Positions 17,199-24,500 of a stretch of 64,000 nt of DNA are shown piece by piece (the first letter of the stretch is position 1; each line of letters begins with the position of its first letter). Made by a program: the position numbers and the translations under genes. The notes below the pieces were generated by a model, which searched no databases, had not been told where the DNA came from, and saw nothing but the letters and a program-made list of their open reading frames with translations. Source of the DNA: CAG-390 sp045541375 (GTDB lineage: Bacteria > Bacillota > Clostridia > Oscillospirales > CAG-272); assembly GCA_045541375.1 (NCBI GenBank), contig JAZQJB010000108.1, forward strand, positions 1-64,000. Direction: 5' to 3'.

Positions 17199-17677
17199 TT
17201 CGTTACCTCAAAATATTCGCAGAGTGCGGTGTGTTCGCGGAGATAAGATCCGCGTGTTTCCTCGCGCCTGAATTCATCGTGGCGCGACCAAAGATCGCGG
17301 ATGAATTCAATATTTACCCATTCGGGAACGAGTCCCGTTTTGATTTCCGCATTTGTGAGTTTTCGCTCGGATTTTCCGACAGCTTCGCAGATGTAATAAT
17401 GAGAAATAAATTTCCAATCATCATAATACTCGTTTACCGTGATAAGGTGATCTTTAACTTTTACGAGTATTCCGGTTTCCTCGCATATCTCGCGAATACA
17501 GCATTCTTCAAGGCTTTCGTCTTTTTCAAGTCCTCCGCCCGGAGAGAAAAATTGCTTGTCTTTGAGCTCGTGGCAAATCAATATTTTATCGTTTTCAACC
17601 ACAAACCCGCGGCACGCAATGCGACTCCTTTTGACTTCGGGTAACCGGTTATTCCCGAATATATCAACCGTTTTCAT
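17195..17677 (-). CDS. Nudix hydrolase
   Basis: A 160-residue Nudix protein. The full Nudix box is present at about residues 47-69: GGGLEKDESLEECCIRE followed by ICEETGI, with all Gly, Glu and Arg positions of GX5EX7REUXEEXGU. Members hydrolyse nucleoside diphosphates linked to other groups. GAGG lies in front of the ATG, just past a TGCATTC heptamer repeat. Translationally coupled to exoA. The exact substrate cannot be told. Confidence 0.86.
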   Translation of the reverse strand: MKTVDIFGNNRLPEVKRSRIACRGFVVENDKILICHELKDKQFFSPGGGLEKDESLEECCIREICEETGILVKVKDHLITVNEYYDDWKFISHYYICEAVGKSERKLTNAEIKTGLVPEWVNIEFIRDLWSRHDEFRREETRGSYLREHTALCEYFEVTK

Positions 17678-17692
17678 TGTTTGACCTCATTT

Positions 17693-17713
17693 TGCATTCT
17701 GCATTCTGCATTT
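17693..17713. repeat. short tandem heptamer repeat
   Basis: Three abutting copies TGCATTC, TGCATTC, TGCATTT directly after the stop of the cupin gene and before the Nudix ribosome-binding site. A simple heptamer repeat in the intergenic spacer. Confidence 0.7.
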
Positions 17714-18039
17714 TATTGCTGCGGAACAACTGCGAAGAATACAAGATCCTTCTTGCCCTTGTTAATGAAGCAGTGCTCGTGACCCTTGGGGCAGTAGTGA
17801 CACTCGCCCGCCTCGACCTTTTCTTCGTTTCCGTCAAGAACCGCGGTGCCGACGCCTTCAAGAACGTAAATGATCTCGCAGGAATCCTCGTGGCAATGCA
17901 TTCCGATCGAACAGCCGGGCTCAAGGGTAATTCTCATAATTTTATTTTTGTCGTCAACAAACATCTGCGCGGCTGTGATACCGTCGCCGCCTTTGAAATT
18001 AGGCATAAGTGTTGCTTTGATATTTGAAAAATTGATCAT
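17713..18039 (-). CDS. cupin-domain protein
   Basis: A 108-residue single-domain cupin. Cupin motif 1 is CSIGMHCHEDSCEIIYVLEGVG (His, His and Glu metal ligands) and motif 2 is CHYCPKGHEHCFINKG (final His). Such small cupins bind a metal and act as isomerases, dioxygenases or sensors. The frame opens at 18075, but ATG at 18039 follows GGAGG and the minus-strand promoter at 18093-18121 makes it the first gene of the long minus-strand run. Function beyond the fold is unknown. Confidence 0.83.
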   Translation of the reverse strand: MINFSNIKATLMPNFKGGDGITAAQMFVDDKNKIMRITLEPGCSIGMHCHEDSCEIIYVLEGVGTAVLDGNEEKVEAGECHYCPKGHEHCFINKGKKDLVFFAVVPQQ

Positions 18040-18068
18040 AAATATTTTGCCTCCAAATAAAATTTTAC

Positions 18069-18097
18069 TTGACAAACGTTCAATATAATGATATTAT
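18069..18097 (+). promoter_or_regulatory. sigma-A promoter of the aldo/keto reductase-malQ-GH38 operon
   Basis: TTGACA, 17-base spacer, TATTAT. Its -10 shares five bases with the -10 of the opposing promoter at 18093-18121. Confidence 0.8.
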
Positions 18098-18121
18098 ATA
18101 CTTAATAAAGCCAAAAGTCAA
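18093..18121 (-). promoter_or_regulatory. sigma-A promoter of the cupin-Nudix-exoA run
   Basis: Minus strand: TTGACT, 17-base spacer, TATAAT. It overlaps the plus-strand promoter almost completely at the -10 elements. Confidence 0.8.
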
Positions 18122-18152
18122 GACTTTTCGGCATACACAAAGGAGATAAATT

Positions 18153-19283
18153 ATGATCTACAAGGAATTTAAGGGCAAAAAGCTTTCCGCACTCGGTATG
18201 GGATGCATGAGACTTCCCACTTACGGAGAGGATAAGACCATCGACGAGGCGAAGGCCGCCGAGATGTTCGACTATGCGATCAAGAACGGTATAAATTATT
18301 TTGATACGGCCTGGGGCTATCACGACGGCAAGAGTGAGCTTGTCGTTGGCAAGCTGCTCGAAAAGTATCCCCGCGAGAGCTTTTATCTCGCGTCGAAATT
18401 TCCGGGATACTCAAAGGAGACTTGGGGCAGAGCAAAGGAGATATTTGAAAAACAGCTTGAAAAGTGCCGCGTCGATCATTTTGATTTCTATCTTATTCAT
18501 AACGTCAGCGAAGGCAATATCGACGCATATCTTGACGAAAAATACGGCGACGTAATGTATTTCGTCAAAATGCGCGAGGAGGGCAAGATCGGTCATCTCG
18601 GTTTTTCCACTCACGCAAACCTCGAAAATATGCGCCGTTTCCTCGACAAATACGGTAAATATATGGAATTCTGCCAGATACAGCTCAACTGGCTCGACTG
18701 GCGTCTTCAGAAGGCAGAGGCAAAGGTTGCAATGATGAAGGAATACGGCGATATTCCCGTTTGGGTAATGGAGCCCGTTCGCGGCGGTAAGCTTGCAACC
18801 CTGGATGAGGCTTACGCAAAGCAGCTTCAGGCGCACAGAGAGGATGAAAGCATCCCCGCGTGGGCGTTCAGATTTATTCAAAGCATTCCCGAGGTCTGCG
18901 TGACTCTTTCGGGTATGTCCGATTTTGAGCAGGTAAAGGCAAATATCAAAACCTTCTCCGAGGAAAAGCCTCTGAGTGGGGACGAGTGGAATACTCTTAT
19001 GTCGATCGCAGACAGTATGGTCGGCAGAAAGACTCTTAATTGTACCGCCTGCAGATATTGTACCACATATTGTCCCCAGGGACTTGACATTCCCCGCATC
19101 ATCGAGCATTATAACGAGCACACCGTTTCGGGCAGAAGCGAGGTCTCGCCGAGAATGATCGCTTCCTATGCCGAAGATAAGCTTCCCACTGCTTGTATCG
19201 GTTGCCGCTCCTGCGAGGAGGTCTGCCCGCAGAATATCGAGATCTCCGAGATGATGTCTGATTTTGCGGCAAAGATCAAATAA
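18153..19283 (+). CDS. aldo/keto reductase with C-terminal [4Fe-4S] domain
   Basis: A 376-residue protein: an aldo/keto reductase TIM barrel (residues about 1-275) fused to a ferredoxin-like tail. FDTAWGYHDGKSE holds the catalytic Asp and Tyr. The tail has CTACRYCTTYCP and CIGCRSCEEVCPQ, ligands for two [4Fe-4S] clusters. This arrangement is common in anaerobic Firmicutes and suggests electron exchange with an iron-sulfur partner instead of, or besides, NAD(P)H. First gene of an operon with malQ and an alpha-mannosidase; the substrate is unknown. Confidence 0.88.
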   Translation: MIYKEFKGKKLSALGMGCMRLPTYGEDKTIDEAKAAEMFDYAIKNGINYFDTAWGYHDGKSELVVGKLLEKYPRESFYLASKFPGYSKETWGRAKEIFEKQLEKCRVDHFDFYLIHNVSEGNIDAYLDEKYGDVMYFVKMREEGKIGHLGFSTHANLENMRRFLDKYGKYMEFCQIQLNWLDWRLQKAEAKVAMMKEYGDIPVWVMEPVRGGKLATLDEAYAKQLQAHREDESIPAWAFRFIQSIPEVCVTLSGMSDFEQVKANIKTFSEEKPLSGDEWNTLMSIADSMVGRKTLNCTACRYCTTYCPQGLDIPRIIEHYNEHTVSGRSEVSPRMIASYAEDKLPTACIGCRSCEEVCPQNIEISEMMSDFAAKIK

Positions 19284-19285
19284 AA

Positions 19286-20722
19286 ATGAAAAGATCAAGC
19301 GGAGTGCTTATGCACGTTTCTTCCCTTTGGGGAGAATATTCCGAGGGCTCTTTCGGCGAGGCGGCGCGCGAGTGGATCGACCTGCTTGCCGATTGCGGCT
19401 TTACCTATTGGCAGACTTTGCCTTTCTGCCTTCCCGATGAGGCAAATTCGCCCTATAAATCATACAGCGCGTTCAGCGGCAACCCGTTTTTCATCGATCT
19501 GCCCCTGCTTTGCGAGGTAGGACTCATCACCCGTTCCGAGCTTGAAGCGGCAAGGCAGAAAACGCCGTATTATTGCGAATTCGACAGATTGAACGAGGAG
19601 AGAATGGCTCTCCTTGCCCGCGCCTCGAAGCGTATGACGAATTACGCGCCCGTTGAGGAGTTTATGAAAACTCACCCCGGTGTCGAGCTCTTTTGCCGCT
19701 TTATGGCGCTCAAAAAGGCAAACGGCGGTAAGGAATGGATCGAATGGACGGTAGACGTTCCCGACGAAGATGAGCTCAGAACCTGGTATTTTGCGCAGTT
19801 TGCATTTTTCACTCAATGGGCGGAGATCAAGGCTTATGCGAACAAAAAAGGAATAAAGATCATCGGTGATATTCCGATATACGTGGCGCACGACAGCGCT
19901 GATGTCTGGGGCGCACCCGAGCAGTTTCTGCTTGATGAGGACGGCTCACCCTCTGCGGTCGCGGGAGTCCCGCCCGATTATTTTGCAGAAGACGGTCAGC
20001 TTTGGGGCAATCCCCTTTATAATTGGGGGCTTATGAAAAAAGACGGCTATTCCTGGTGGAGAAGCCGTATGGAATTTATGCTCGAGATCTTCGACGGCGT
20101 CCGCATCGACCATTTCCGCGGCTTCGAGGCATTTTACAGCATTCCGGCAGGTGAGAAGACAGCCAAAAACGGCAAATGGGTCAAGGGTCCCGGCATCGAA
20201 CTTATAAACGCCATCAAGCCTCTTTGCGAAGGAAGAATGATAATCGCAGAGGATCTTGGTGATATTACCCCCGAGGTCGAGAAGCTTGTTTCCGACAGTG
20301 GATTCCCGGGAATGCGAGTGCTCCAATTTGGCTTCCTTTCTGAGGATGACTGCCCTCACACTCCCCATAATTATCCCGCAAACTCGGTTGCCTATACGGG
20401 TACGCACGATAACAACACCCTTCTCGGCTTTGTTTGGGATATGGACGGAGGATCTCGCCGCCGTGTGTTTGATTATTGCGGCTACCGTGGCGACAACCTC
20501 GACGAAAGCTACGACTACCTCCTGCGTACGATGTTTGCAAGCCACGCCGATACACTCATCATACCCGTTCAGGATATGCTTCTTTTCGGTTCGGACACGC
20601 GCATCAATAAGCCCGGCATCGCCGAGGGCAACTGGTCGTATCGTGTGACAAAGGAACAATTTTGGCGCATCGATCGGGAAAAGTTCAAATATTATAACCG
20701 CCTCTACGGCAGAAAGAAATAA
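19286..20722 (+). CDS. malQ: 4-alpha-glucanotransferase (amylomaltase, GH77)
   Basis: A 478-residue GH77 enzyme that transfers alpha-1,4-glucan segments between maltodextrins in the cytoplasm. SSGVLMHVSSLWG and SPYKSYSAFSGNPFFIDL are family-typical N-terminal segments. Catalytic motifs: GVRIDHFRGF (nucleophile Asp), IIAEDLGDI (acid/base Glu) and YTGTHDNNT (stabilising Asp). Length is normal for bacterial MalQ. It begins two bases after the reductase stop with no clear ribosome-binding site, so it is probably translated by coupling. Confidence 0.94.
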   Translation: MKRSSGVLMHVSSLWGEYSEGSFGEAAREWIDLLADCGFTYWQTLPFCLPDEANSPYKSYSAFSGNPFFIDLPLLCEVGLITRSELEAARQKTPYYCEFDRLNEERMALLARASKRMTNYAPVEEFMKTHPGVELFCRFMALKKANGGKEWIEWTVDVPDEDELRTWYFAQFAFFTQWAEIKAYANKKGIKIIGDIPIYVAHDSADVWGAPEQFLLDEDGSPSAVAGVPPDYFAEDGQLWGNPLYNWGLMKKDGYSWWRSRMEFMLEIFDGVRIDHFRGFEAFYSIPAGEKTAKNGKWVKGPGIELINAIKPLCEGRMIIAEDLGDITPEVEKLVSDSGFPGMRVLQFGFLSEDDCPHTPHNYPANSVAYTGTHDNNTLLGFVWDMDGGSRRRVFDYCGYRGDNLDESYDYLLRTMFASHADTLIIPVQDMLLFGSDTRINKPGIAEGNWSYRVTKEQFWRIDREKFKYYNRLYGRKK

Positions 20723-20724
20723 TT

Positions 20725-23700
20725 ATGGATTATAAGCTTCAAAAGATCAGAAGATACTTCGATATAATCAAAGGCTGCAGATGGAAGAATACCCAAAAGG
20801 CAGAGAATATTCTTGTCTGCCCTTGCGATTACAAAACAGACAACACCCCGCCCGCACTTTCCGAATTCGTTCCCTTTGAAAACGGCGACGAATGGGGCAC
20901 GGGCAACGACAGCCACGCTTGGTTCCGTCTCGAAGCACATTCGGACGAGGAAAACAGATATATTTTCGTCGAGACCAACAAATCGGGTTGGGATGCTTCA
21001 AACCCGCAGTTCATCGTTTACGTAAACGGCGAGATGCGCCAGGGAGTTGACGTCAACCACCGCGAAGTCCTTCTCGGCGATTGCGGTGACGCAGAGATCT
21101 ATCTCTATGCCTACACGGGACCGAAGATCGACAAAGCACGTCTTTTCGTAACCTTCCGCACTCTTGACGCGGAGGTTGACGGGCTTTATTACGATATGTT
21201 CTACCCCCTGTATATGCTCGATTACCTCGCGCCCGACAGCGCGGAGTACGGTCATATCCATCATTTCCTCTACCGTACAGTATCGATGCTCGAGCTTTAC
21301 GAGATCGGTTCGGATGAATTCCTTGACTCGGTCAGAAAGGCAAGAGAATATCTGAAAACCGAGCTTTACGAGAATTATTGCCGCGAGCAAACGGCAAAAT
21401 GCATCTGCATCGGTCACACGCATATTGACTGCGCGTGGAAGTGGACACTCAAACAGACCCGCGAGAAGGTTCAGCGTTCATTTTCAACCGTTCTCGAGCT
21501 TATGAAGCGTTATCCCGAATATAAATTCATGTCATCGCAGGCATTCCTTTATAAAAATCTCAAAGAAGAAGCGCCCGAGGTCTATGCCGCGGTCGCGCAA
21601 AAGATCAAAGAGGGAAGATGGGAATGCGAAGGCGCGATGTGGGTCGAGGCGGATTGCAACTTGTCCTCGGGCGAAAGCCTTGTCCGTCAGGTGATGTACG
21701 GTAAGCGATTCTTTAAGGATGAATTCGGCGTTGATAACCGTGTTCTCTGGCTTCCCGACGTTTTCGGATATTCCGCAGCACTCCCGCAGATACTCCGTAA
21801 GTGCGGCGTTGATTGGTTCGTCACCTCGAAGATCAGCTGGAATGACAAAAACAAGATGCCTTGCGACACCTTCGCGTGGAAGGGCATCGACGGTACTTCG
21901 ATCAACAGCTATTTCCTAACAGCGACCAATACCCAGAATATGAAGCGCCCCGAGCAGCTCAAAAATCACGAGTACCATACCACCACGTACAATGCCAACA
22001 CCTACCCGACACAGATCGCGGGTACTTACGAGCGTTATCAGCAAAAGAATCTGAATGACGAAGCTCTCGTCACCTTCGGCTACGGCGACGGCGGCGGAGG
22101 ACCTACCTCGGAGTATATCGAGCTCCTTCGCAGAAGCGAAAAGGGAATTCCCGGCTCTCCGCAGACAAGGATCGAATTTGCGGGCGATTTCCTCCGCAGA
22201 CTCGAAAAGAAGATAGAGAGCAACCCCGAGCTTCCCACGTGGCAGGGCGAGCTTTATCTTGAATTCCACCGCGGCACTTACACCACAATGGCGGATAACA
22301 AGAAGGGCAACCGTAAGGCGGAATTTCTTTACGAAAACGCCGAGCTTCTCGGTGTGACTGCAAAGACTCTCTTTGGTGATACCTTCCCCGCAGAAAAGCT
22401 CCGCAGTGGCTGGGAGATGATCCTCACCAATCAGTTCCACGATATTATCCCCGGCTCCTCGATCAAGGAAGTTTACGACCAAAGCAAGATCGACTACGGC
22501 GTGATCCACGGAATCGGAAACGAGATTGCAAACGGAATCCGCGAAAAGATCGCATCGTCGCTTGACAAAAAGCACGGCTACGTTGTTTTCAACCCCAACG
22601 CGTTTGAAGGCGAAGGCTTCGTTGAAATTGACGGCAAGGCGGCTTATGTAAAGGGAATCGCACAGAAGGGCTATTCAGTTGCGAATGATTTCGTTACCGA
22701 AAACAGCGTTTCCATCAACGGAAACAAGGTTGAAACCGACCGCCGTTGCGTCACCTTCGATGACGCTTGGCAAATCGTTTCGGTATATGACAAGAAGGCG
22801 GAAAGAGAACTTATAAAGGCGGGCAATGTTGCCAACGAGCTCCGCATCCACGCGGATTATCCGCCCTACTACGATGCTTGGGAGTGGAGCCAGTATAACT
22901 CGACAGAGTACAGAACGATAACCGACGTTTCCGACGTTCGCGTGATAGACAACGGCGCAAAGCGCGGAATAAGGATCACCCGTAAATACGGCTCATCCAC
23001 CATCGTTCAGACGGTTTGGTTCAACGATTTCTCTGCACAGATCGACTTTGAAACTCAAGTCGATTGGCACGAAAGCCACAAGATGCTCAAGGCTGTATTT
23101 CCCGTGGACATTCTTGCCGACAAGGCGACCTACGACATCCAATTCGGAAGCATCGAGCGTCCCACTCACAAGAATACAAGCTGGGATGAGGCAAAGTTCG
23201 AGGTCTGTGCGCATAAATACGCCGATCTTTCGGACGGCGGCTACGGTGTGTCGTTGATGAACGACTGCAAGTACGGATACGACATCCACGATGGTGTTAT
23301 GCAGATCTCGTTGCTGCGTTCTACAAAGGATCCCAACCCCGAGGCAGATATGGGCGAACACAGCTTCACCTATTCGCTCTATCCTCACGAAGGCGCTCTC
23401 CGCGACAGCGATACGGTAAAACGCGCGTATATGCTCAACGTTCCCCTGATCGCACTTCCCGCAAGCGGTGACGCGGATATTATTCCCACCGAATTTTCCG
23501 CGATCTCCCTCGACTGCGAACACGCGGCTTGCGAGACCGTAAAACAAGCCGAGGATGGCGAGGGCACGGTTATTCGTATATACGAATACAAAAATATCCG
23601 CGGAAAGCTTAATATTGCCACCGCGATCCCGTTCAAAAAAGCATATCTTTGCGATATGCTCGAGAACGAGATCTGCGAGCTTCCCGACGAAAACGGCAAG

Positions 23701-23751
23701 ATCATTTGCGGCATAAAGGGCTTTGAGATACTTACCGTTAAACTGAAATAA
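20725..23751 (+). CDS. alpha-mannosidase, GH38
   Basis: A 1008-residue GH38 alpha-mannosidase. The zinc-binding motif is GHTHIDCAW (H231, H233, D235) and the nucleophile is Asp345 in LWLPDVFGYSAALPQIL. The GDGGGGPT segment and C-terminal beta-sandwich domains match the class II mannosidase layout. No signal peptide, so it acts on imported manno-oligosaccharides such as host or yeast N-glycan fragments. It starts two bases after malQ and is probably coupled to it. Linkage specificity cannot be told. Confidence 0.93.
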   Translation: MDYKLQKIRRYFDIIKGCRWKNTQKAENILVCPCDYKTDNTPPALSEFVPFENGDEWGTGNDSHAWFRLEAHSDEENRYIFVETNKSGWDASNPQFIVYVNGEMRQGVDVNHREVLLGDCGDAEIYLYAYTGPKIDKARLFVTFRTLDAEVDGLYYDMFYPLYMLDYLAPDSAEYGHIHHFLYRTVSMLELYEIGSDEFLDSVRKAREYLKTELYENYCREQTAKCICIGHTHIDCAWKWTLKQTREKVQRSFSTVLELMKRYPEYKFMSSQAFLYKNLKEEAPEVYAAVAQKIKEGRWECEGAMWVEADCNLSSGESLVRQVMYGKRFFKDEFGVDNRVLWLPDVFGYSAALPQILRKCGVDWFVTSKISWNDKNKMPCDTFAWKGIDGTSINSYFLTATNTQNMKRPEQLKNHEYHTTTYNANTYPTQIAGTYERYQQKNLNDEALVTFGYGDGGGGPTSEYIELLRRSEKGIPGSPQTRIEFAGDFLRRLEKKIESNPELPTWQGELYLEFHRGTYTTMADNKKGNRKAEFLYENAELLGVTAKTLFGDTFPAEKLRSGWEMILTNQFHDIIPGSSIKEVYDQSKIDYGVIHGIGNEIANGIREKIASSLDKKHGYVVFNPNAFEGEGFVEIDGKAAYVKGIAQKGYSVANDFVTENSVSINGNKVETDRRCVTFDDAWQIVSVYDKKAERELIKAGNVANELRIHADYPPYYDAWEWSQYNSTEYRTITDVSDVRVIDNGAKRGIRITRKYGSSTIVQTVWFNDFSAQIDFETQVDWHESHKMLKAVFPVDILADKATYDIQFGSIERPTHKNTSWDEAKFEVCAHKYADLSDGGYGVSLMNDCKYGYDIHDGVMQISLLRSTKDPNPEADMGEHSFTYSLYPHEGALRDSDTVKRAYMLNVPLIALPASGDADIIPTEFSAISLDCEHAACETVKQAEDGEGTVIRIYEYKNIRGKLNIATAIPFKKAYLCDMLENEICELPDENGKIICGIKGFEILTVKLK

Positions 23752-23778
23752 TCCGCTAAAATTAAAAATTCAAGTATA

Positions 23779-23830
23779 ATTCTCCTTGATTGACAGATAC
23801 TATGCACGTACCCTGAAAATCAAGGAGAAT
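23779..23830 (+). promoter_or_regulatory. inverted repeat burying the spoVT ribosome-binding site
   Basis: ATTCTCCTTGATT at 23779-23791 is the exact reverse complement of AATCAAGGAGAAT at 23818-23830, with a 26-base loop. The 3' arm contains AAGGAG, the spoVT Shine-Dalgarno. A further TATA/TATA pairing extends the stem past a one-base bulge. A TATAAT at 23775-23780 overlaps the 5' arm, so transcripts starting there would lack part of the hairpin. Confidence 0.65.
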
Positions 23831-23838
23831 TTATATAA

Positions 23839-24399
23839 ATGAAAGCCACAGGAATTGTTAGAAGAATCGATGACCTCGGACGTGTTGTCATTCCCAAAGA
23901 AATAAGAAGAACCATGCGCATCCGCGAGGGCGATCCGCTTGAGATCTACACCGATCGCGAGGGAGAGGTCATCTTCAAAAAATATTCGCCCATTGGCGAG
24001 CTTAACTCTTTTGCAACGCAGTATGCCGAAACGCTCCATAAGACGGGCGAGATCAGCGTTCTTATCTGCGACCGTGATGCGGTCATTGCCGTTTCGGGCG
24101 CGCCGAAAAAGGAATACGTTGACAAGCATATCGCGCCCGAGCTCGAGGTCATCATCGAAAGCCGTCAGCTTTATCTTTACCGCGACGGCGAAACGAAATT
24201 CGAGCCCATCAACGATAATTGCTCGCATTATATCCGTTGCGCCATGCCGATAATTTCGGAGGGCGACATTCTCGGCTGCGTTGTATCACTCGATTCGATC
24301 GAGTCCCCCGCACCCAGAATGCCCGAGCACGAAAAGAGCGTCGAGGTCAAACTCGTTCAGACTGCCGCCGCTTTCCTTGGAAAACAGCTTGAGTCTTAA
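23839..24399 (+). CDS. spoVT: stage V sporulation protein T, AbrB-type regulator
   Basis: A 186-residue SpoVT. Residues 1-50 are an AbrB/MazE-type swapped-hairpin DNA-binding domain (MKATGIVRRIDDLGRVVIPKEI), and the rest is a GAF-like domain ending CAMPIISEGDILGCVVSLDS. In Bacillus SpoVT adjusts sigma-G-dependent genes in the forespore. Its presence is a good sign that the organism sporulates. The Shine-Dalgarno AAGGAG is 11 bases from the ATG and lies within a strong inverted repeat, suggesting translational control. A terminator follows. Confidence 0.93.
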   Translation: MKATGIVRRIDDLGRVVIPKEIRRTMRIREGDPLEIYTDREGEVIFKKYSPIGELNSFATQYAETLHKTGEISVLICDRDAVIAVSGAPKKEYVDKHIAPELEVIIESRQLYLYRDGETKFEPINDNCSHYIRCAMPIISEGDILGCVVSLDSIESPAPRMPEHEKSVEVKLVQTAAAFLGKQLES

Positions 24400-24403
24400 A
24401 ACT

Positions 24404-24435
24404 AATGCCGATCCCTGCGGGTATCGGCATTTTTA
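24404..24435 (+). terminator. terminator after spoVT
   Basis: AATGCCGAT, a CCCTGCGGG cap, ATCGGCATT, then TTTTT. It ends three bases before the next promoter. Confidence 0.85.
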
Positions 24436-24437
24436 TA

Positions 24438-24466
24438 TTGACTTTTTTCTGCAATTGTGATAAAAT
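24438..24466 (+). promoter_or_regulatory. sigma-A promoter of the beta-helix lipoprotein gene
   Basis: TTGACT, 17-base spacer, TAAAAT, followed by GGGAGG at 24485-24490. Confidence 0.8.
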
Positions 24467-24500
24467 TAGTCTATCAATTATTTTGGGAGGAAACACGAAA

